Shown piece after piece: positions 60,401 to 64,000 of a stretch of DNA of 64,000 nt. This DNA comes from Owenia fusiformis (Eukaryota; Annelida; Polychaeta; Sabellida; Oweniidae): NCBI GenBank assembly GCA_903813345.2, contig CAIIXF020000002.1, forward strand, positions 8,207,555 through 8,271,554. Direction: 5' to 3'. Within the stretch, counting starts at the first letter, position 1, and each line of letters starts with the position of its first letter. Both the position numbers and the translations under genes were made by a program. Below the pieces are notes generated by a model. The model worked only from the letters and a program-made list of their open reading frames with translations. It did not search any database and was not told the DNA's origin.

Positions 60401-63400
60401 TCCAATATGTAAAACTTATTGGGATTTGTTCGCCTCATAAATGTGTAGGAGTCGAATATAACAGGAACGAGACCATATTCATAACTACAATGGTGTGGTA
60501 GTGTTTATTACATGCATCTTCGCATTATTCAGTTTAACATTTACATTTACACAAATTACCTGACATAACCTTTTGTAGTAGTTACACTCTACTATACCTA
60601 ACCCATAGAAATGCATAAGAGACTCTGTTTGTCCAATTGTATTATTTAGTACATTTTTGAAAGTACCTTATTAACATCTAATGTCATCCGATAAACCGTT
60701 AATAAGGAACAGACAAATAAAAACAAATAACATAACCATTACTAATAAGCCAAAGGGTTGCTCATGAACACCAAATGCAAGGTGTAGTAGAGTGAGTTAC
60801 TATGTCAGTTGTTCTCCTACTATGGTGTCAGCGTCATAGTTTCAATGGTTGCGATGGCGACAACCTATTTTGGAATCTTGAAATTCAAAATGCAGCTGGT
60901 AATGTAACCCAGCAGATCATAAATCTTTTCACTCGTAGTATCAAATCTTTTCTACAAAATGCAACTTACAATAAGAGCTGTATTTATGGGTATCTGTCTC
61001 AATATTATAGTGTTTACAGGAACTGAATCATCTTTACCTATATCAATCAACTCATTGTTAATACGACAGTGCTTTGATCACAGCGGATGGCAATGGTAGC
61101 TAGTAAGAAATTAATTTGTTTTTCTGATTTTAGTTATTACATGCTAAATATGTGCTTTTTGTACTGCACGAAACAAGACGGATGCTCAAACGAAGACCGA
61201 ATATTAGTTATGTGTCGACAGCAATTACAAAGCAAATTACAGTGTGTGGCGACCTCCATGGCAAACTAGATGATCTCTTCATTATATTTCACAAGGTAAA
61301 ACGCTTTCCTTGATATGTAAACAACAAATGCTAGTCAAGCTGAGGATAACTTTTCCGATTGATTAGCAATATTTTGGAGTTCTAATACCAGATATAAGTA
61401 ACTCCATACTGCGAAAGCACATGGGATAAAAATTATTAAAACTTATTTTCGGTTGATGTTTTGACCAAACTGCAATTGCATTTATTAGTTAGTTTGCATT
61501 TTATAAAGGCATGGTGTGGTCAAGTTAAAAAAGTTTCTGGGGTTCCCAGAAGCATATATTTTTCATATTTTGTATTCAATGCTCCTTCATTTTCGTATTC
61601 ATCAATTTTTAACTTTCTCGTTTTTACCCTTTCTATTCCAACATACTATATCTATAGGCCTACCTCTTATAACTCGATCCAAACTATACCAAAAGTGGTC
61701 TCTGGAGACAGCTATTTCTGCAAAATCGCATCCCATTCCCTTCTATTAGAACATGGCTAAATACTTAATTGTAATCCCAGTGTGACTATATATAATGCAC
61801 CAATATATCAACCGTGGTGGGGAATGCACAGGTGTTTTTAACAAGTGCTGTTAGTCTAATATCAAAGCACTGTTACAAATCACTGCCGTTTAGTGCTAAT
61901 CATATACTTAAGGAGAAATTGGAAATCGGTGTCATGAAGTTATTTTTCCTTTTCTATATTTCATGTTTATGATTTATTTATGTATATTATGTATATGTAC
62001 GAGGGTTGCCCCAGAAGTAATGCACTATATACTTTAGGTTTAGAGCTTATAGTGCATTACTTCTGGGACAACCCTCGTACTAGTATGGTTATCTGATAAA
62101 TGATCCTATTACACGTAGAATTATTATCATCACTTAAATGTACGATACAAGAACAGTTTTGGTTGTTTGGTTGTTATTTGATTGCTTGATATAATTGATT
62201 TTCTTTCCTTCATTAATTCAAAGTTTTGTATGGGTGAGGGTCAGATGTTAGAAACAGTCACTAACTAGTTTCATCAATTTATTTATATCTTATTATATTG
62301 TATCATATAATATATCGTGTCATATTGCTGTAATAAATTCGTCAACCTGGTCAATCCCAAAACATCAAATTGCTTTACATGAAGCATTTACATGTAAACA
62401 AAATGAGTATACGGGCTCTTGGAGCAATGTCAGTTCTTTCAACGAAACCTTTAATTAGTTACAATGACGTTTTTTGCAATTCACTACTAACTACGTGGTT
62501 ATTATATTTTTAACTTCACTTTCCAATTTTTTCAAATGGTCGTGTGAAAGATGCTTTTGGGAAATGGCTTAGATCAAGTTTCATGTTAACACACTAGAAC
62601 AAGAGAAACTAGAAAAATCCTAAAATCCCTCTGTAATGTTAACAATCAAGTAATGTTTCTTGCAGAACGGCCTCCCGTCCCCAGATAACCCATACATTTT
62701 CAATGGAGACTTCGTAGACAGAGGCTGGCAAAGTGTAGAGGTCACCATCCTTCTCTTTTGTTGCTCACTAGTGTATCCCAACGATGTATTCTTGAATAGG
62801 GGAAATCATGAAGATCATGTGATGAACTTGAGGTAGATGAATGTGCCGATAGCAAAGATATAATTTCGGTTAATTCCATAATTATCAAAATTCCGTAAAC
62901 GACTTTGAATCTTAAAATACATGTAAGCAATCAAGTGAGCACATTGCAACAGTTTATGAAAAACTAGACCAAAAATAACAAAGTCTATTGTTGTATATTC
63001 CAGATAGTTAGGTATAATGTGCAACATAGCTGTGGCCTTTTTATAATTTAGGGAGTTCCGGCTATTTTAATTTCTTGGAAAATCCAAGGCAGTGAAGCAT
63101 CAAAATATTAGTAGCCAACCTACAAAATAATCCAAAATAAAATGTGTAATAAAGTTAGGCATTGTGCATATGTTTCTATTTTTCATATACTGTTGCAATG
63201 TGGTCCTTTGATTGCTTATTTTTGAGATTCATAGTTGCTAAAAGAATTCTGAATCTAAAGTTAGTAGAATAATACTCAATCATATTGATACTATGGTGAC
63301 ATTTGAAACCAATTCTACTAGGCCTGTAGATGGAACATTGATAATTGTTTTTTGTGATATACACATAACATTCAATCTATACATCTTTTGATTTCAGGTA

Positions 63401-63870
63401 CGGTTTTGTGAAGGAAATCATGTCGAAATATAAGGTGCGTATTTGATCAATGCAATACAGTGTCAAAGTAAACAAGGCAAATGAGAATAATGTATATATA
63501 TGTAGATCTTATTAGTGGCATTAAAAATGCTAGATCATCCAGAACTGCTATACAATGTTCTAAATTTAATTTTTGAAAAGTGCTTGAGCATGTTGACTTT
63601 TCCTCTAGTGACATACTACATCTTAAGAATATATAATATCCCAGGCAGATCAGTATATATAAATTTGAAATAAATGTGAATTATAACAAGATACGTATAA
63701 ATGTAAGACATGTATTCTAGGAACATGCAACAAAGATAGTTCGACTATTTGAAGACGTTTTTAGTTGGTTACCCCTGGCAACCATCATCGATAATAAAAT
63801 ATTGGTTGCACATGGTGGAGTCTCAGATACGACAGACCTTGACTACTTAAAAACTATTGACAGACATAGA
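48371..63870 (+). CDS. PPEF: PPEF/rdgC-type serine/threonine protein phosphatase (5' part, runs off the window)
   Basis: Ca2+/calmodulin-associated PPP-family phosphatase. Exons: 48371-48416, 53679-54371 (candidate cassette), 55984-56111, 59020-59128, 60142-60296, 61134-61295, 62666-62832, 63398-63434, 63721-63870. All phases agree, 1647 nt so far. Order: N-myristoylation/palmitoylation start MGCGTS; IQ motif [40 protein letters not shown], a PPEF signature; then the catalytic core with metal-site motifs GDLHG, GDFVDRG, GNHED and AHGGVSD. The rest of the catalytic domain and the EF-hands lie beyond 64000. rdgC dephosphorylates rhodopsin in flies; the substrate here is unknown. Without the cassette the N-terminus has normal PPEF length. 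Confidence 0.93.
48869..49140. repeat. Fragment of a TIR element related to 57486-57812
   Basis: TACAGAGTGAGCCACAAAAT followed by CAATACACAAGTTTAAAGATGA and CATGCCATGTATTATATGCC match the arm of the 57486-57812 hairpin. The right arm is not clear. It lies in PPEF intron 1. Confidence 0.5.
49685..51465. mobile_element. Foldback element interrupted by a mariner
   Basis: The outer arms pair from about 49700 (CATGCAGACATTTCGCCTAA, GATGCAAGACTCGACATTCA, ACTTGAAATAATTTGTC) with 51300-51460 (GACAAATTATTTCAAGT, TGAATGTCGAATCTCGCATC). An inner palindrome at 50020-50150 (TATTCGAACTTGTGATCGGA against TCGATCATAAGTTCGAATA) and the mariner at 50285-51262 sit in the loop. Non-coding apart from transposase debris. 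PPEF intron 1. Confidence 0.68.
50285..51262 (-). mobile_element. Decayed Tc1/mariner-like transposon
   Basis: About 974 bases between TA dinucleotides. The left end is TACAGTGTGTCTCATAAAAA; the complement of the right end is TACAGTGTGTCTCAAGAAAA; the inverted repeats run at least 45 bases to GTTCAATAT. On the minus strand a broken frame (50990-50787) contains [15 protein letters not shown], resembling the WPP-x-S-P-D-L-x-P-x-x-F segment of mariner transposases, with further fragments at 50537-50355. Multiple stops make it inactive. Confidence 0.75.
51850..52540 (+). repeat. Degenerate tandem repeats with TGACCTT/AAGGTCA motifs
   Basis: Imperfect copies of CTTGCTTCAAATTGACC, TTTCAAAATCATCTACAAGT, TCTCAGAAGTTCAAATCTGA and TTTGACCTTCAATGACATTC plus TCAAGGTCAAAA, period roughly 120-180. 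The open frames at 51859-52119 and 52148-52456 are products of the repeat, not genes. PPEF intron 1. Confidence 0.7.
53289..53539. repeat. MITE (GAGCCTGGCC family), copy 2
   Basis: Starts GAGCCAGGCCACAGGAAAAG and ends TTTTCCTATGGCCAGGCTC. It is opposite in orientation to 22578-22810 and similar throughout. Lies about 140 bases before the candidate PPEF cassette exon. Confidence 0.78.
53679..54371 (+). CDS. Candidate 231-codon cassette exon in the PPEF N-terminus
   Basis: Open for 693 nt between a strong acceptor (tttttctatctatattag) and a weaker donor (ACAG/gttaga). Both ends are phase 1, so it can be included or skipped without changing the frame of MGCGTS...IQ. It encodes a basic Ser/Arg-rich, probably disordered segment ([46 protein letters not shown]) followed by an acidic patch [18 protein letters not shown]. 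No domain is recognised. GC content is clearly above the flanking DNA, as in true exons. Alternatively it is the first exon of another transcript starting at the ATG at 53642, whose start [17 protein letters not shown] is hydrophobic. A MITE sits 11 bases after its donor. Confidence 0.6.
54383..54594. mobile_element. 212-bp MITE with ATTAT target duplication, copy 1
   Basis: Terminal inverted repeats CACTCTGCTATACC / GGTATAGTAGAGTG, flanked by ATTAT on both sides (54378-54382 and 54595-54599). Closely similar to 60585-60794. It begins 11 bases after the donor of the cassette exon. Confidence 0.88.
55984..56111 (+). CDS. PPEF: PPEF exon: IQ motif and FQSIEY signature
   Basis: After acceptor tgttttcag: [20 protein letters not shown], then [20 protein letters not shown] and QLK before gtaagat. 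The IQ consensus (IQ-x-x-x-R-x-x-x-x-R) is complete and is the calmodulin-binding site in this family. Phase 1-0. Confidence 0.92.
56170..58980. other. PPEF intron with repeat debris
   Basis: Contains a GGGGTGCACCC...C-run...GGTTACGCCTATGCATG segment (56187-56235) typical of an element end, a small hairpin near 57119-57180 (CTCCAGAA...TTCTGGAG), a TTAA microsatellite at 58495-58520 and the hairpin at 57486-57812. No exon is supported between 56111 and 59020. Confidence 0.4.
57486..57812. repeat. ~327-bp hairpin element
   Basis: TACAGGTTGGGCCAAAAACC plus AATACC at the left; GGTATTGTTTTTTGTCCCAC plus TCTGTA at the right. Inner arms pair around ATGACACCAT/ATGGTGTCAT. TA at both ends suggests a mariner-type target site. 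Confidence 0.65.
59020..60296 (+). CDS. PPEF: PPEF exons: linker before the catalytic core
   Basis: 59020-59128 encodes [20 protein letters not shown], then the variable [15 protein letters not shown]. 60142-60296 encodes a charged stretch, then [20 protein letters not shown] and AYRNKE, corresponding to the family's P-L...L-x-x-A-F/Y-R-x-x-x segment. Phases 0-1 and 1-0; acceptors ttttcag and tttttag. A MITE (60585-60794) lies in the following intron. Confidence 0.85.
60585..60794. mobile_element. 210-bp MITE with AGTTA target duplication, copy 2
   Basis: Inverted ends CACTCTACTATACC / GGTGTAGTAGAGTG, flanked by AGTTA on both sides (60580-60584 and 60795-60799). High similarity to copy 1 (shared ATAGAAATGCATAAGA, GTCATCCGATAAACC, AAGCCAAAGGGTTGCT). 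Lies in the PPEF intron after 60296. Confidence 0.88.
61134..61295 (+). CDS. PPEF: PPEF exon: first metal-binding motif GDLHG
   Basis: Encodes [20 protein letters not shown], then [20 protein letters not shown] and [14 protein letters not shown]. The Asp and His of GDLHG are PPP metal ligands. Acceptor gattttag, donor gtaaaa; phase 0-0. Recognised by direct reading because the frame has no start codon of its own. Confidence 0.92.
61998..62079. repeat. 82-bp hairpin MITE of mariner type
   Basis: TACGAGGGTTGCCCCAGAAG plus TAATGCACTATA pairs with TATAGTGCATTACTTCTGGG plus ACAACCCTCGTA. The loop is about 18 bases and TA flanks both ends. The same end occurs alone at 5753-5793. Lies in the PPEF intron before 62666. 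Confidence 0.8.
62666..62832 (+). CDS. PPEF: PPEF exon: GDFVDRG and GNHED motifs
   Basis: Encodes [20 protein letters not shown], then [20 protein letters not shown] and [15 protein letters not shown]-x-VDRG and GNHE are the second and third diagnostic PPP motifs; the Asp, Asn and His ligands are intact. Acceptor tttcttgcag, donor AG/gtagat, phase 0-2. The short intron-overlapping frames nearby are shadows. Confidence 0.93.
63398..63870 (+). CDS. PPEF: PPEF exons: [13 protein letters not shown] and HGGVSD segments
   Basis: 63398-63434 is a 37-nt micro-exon ([12 protein letters not shown]). 63721-63870 encodes [20 protein letters not shown], then [20 protein letters not shown] and [10 protein letters not shown] before gtgagt. 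WLPLA and HGG are conserved PPP catalytic-domain motifs, with the His a metal ligand. The coding sequence continues past the right edge. Confidence 0.92.
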
Positions 63871-64000
63871 GTGAGTATGGTTCTTTAAAAACCAAATAGA
63901 CTTATATATTGATAATATAACTAATTAAACCTTATTTATAAAAACACTAGAACTAAACAATACCAAAAATCAGATACTAGATTATAGCAACCTGCTTAAC

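Overview
This is an AT-rich, intron-rich animal nuclear window, probably from a marine invertebrate bilaterian. It has spliced genes with GT-AG introns, secreted multi-domain proteins, and introns full of hairpin-forming DNA transposons. I cannot name the species: the protein families (WSC/F5-8C proteins, astacin with ShK repeats, PPEF) fit lophotrochozoans, hemichordates, echinoderms or cephalochordates. There are no bacterial operons, CRISPR arrays or recognisable viral genes.

Four genes can be assembled exon by exon, each with consistent intron phases. (1) Minus strand, 29279 to 1048: an 18-exon gene for a predicted 1041-residue secreted protein. Its order is signal peptide, WSC domain, a discoidin-like half module, three F5/8 type C domains each on a three-exon cassette, two further galactose-binding-like modules and a Cys-containing tail. 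(2) Plus strand, 31375 to 33685: a two-exon DegT/DnrJ/EryC1 (WbpE-like) PLP sugar aminotransferase, bacterial in flavour but carrying an intron. (3) Minus strand, 41025 to 35099: an 11-exon gene for an 806-residue secreted astacin metalloprotease with seven ShK-like Cys repeats and a Gly-rich tail. (4) Plus strand, from 48371 past the right edge: a PPEF/rdgC-type serine/threonine phosphatase with an N-myristoylation signal, IQ motif and the start of the PPP catalytic domain. An unusual 231-codon candidate exon lies between the myristoylation exon and the IQ exon.

Layout: genes 1 and 2 diverge across about 2.1 kb. Genes 2 and 3 converge with 1.4 kb between their stop codons. Genes 3 and 4 diverge across 7.3 kb that holds satellite and minisatellite arrays but no gene I can support. 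The four genes do not form an obvious pathway. Genes 1 and 3 are both secreted, gene 2 probably acts on nucleotide sugars, and gene 4 is Ca2+/calmodulin-linked signalling.

The non-coding DNA is mostly mobile-element debris. It includes several foldback elements with arms of 100-430 bp, MITEs with clear target duplications (54383-54594 and 60585-60794), a decayed mariner nested in a palindrome (50285-51262), a DNA transposon inserted in a tandem array (27532-28422), a six-copy 110-bp satellite (42762-43419) and a minisatellite grown out of an F5/8C exon (20487-20942).
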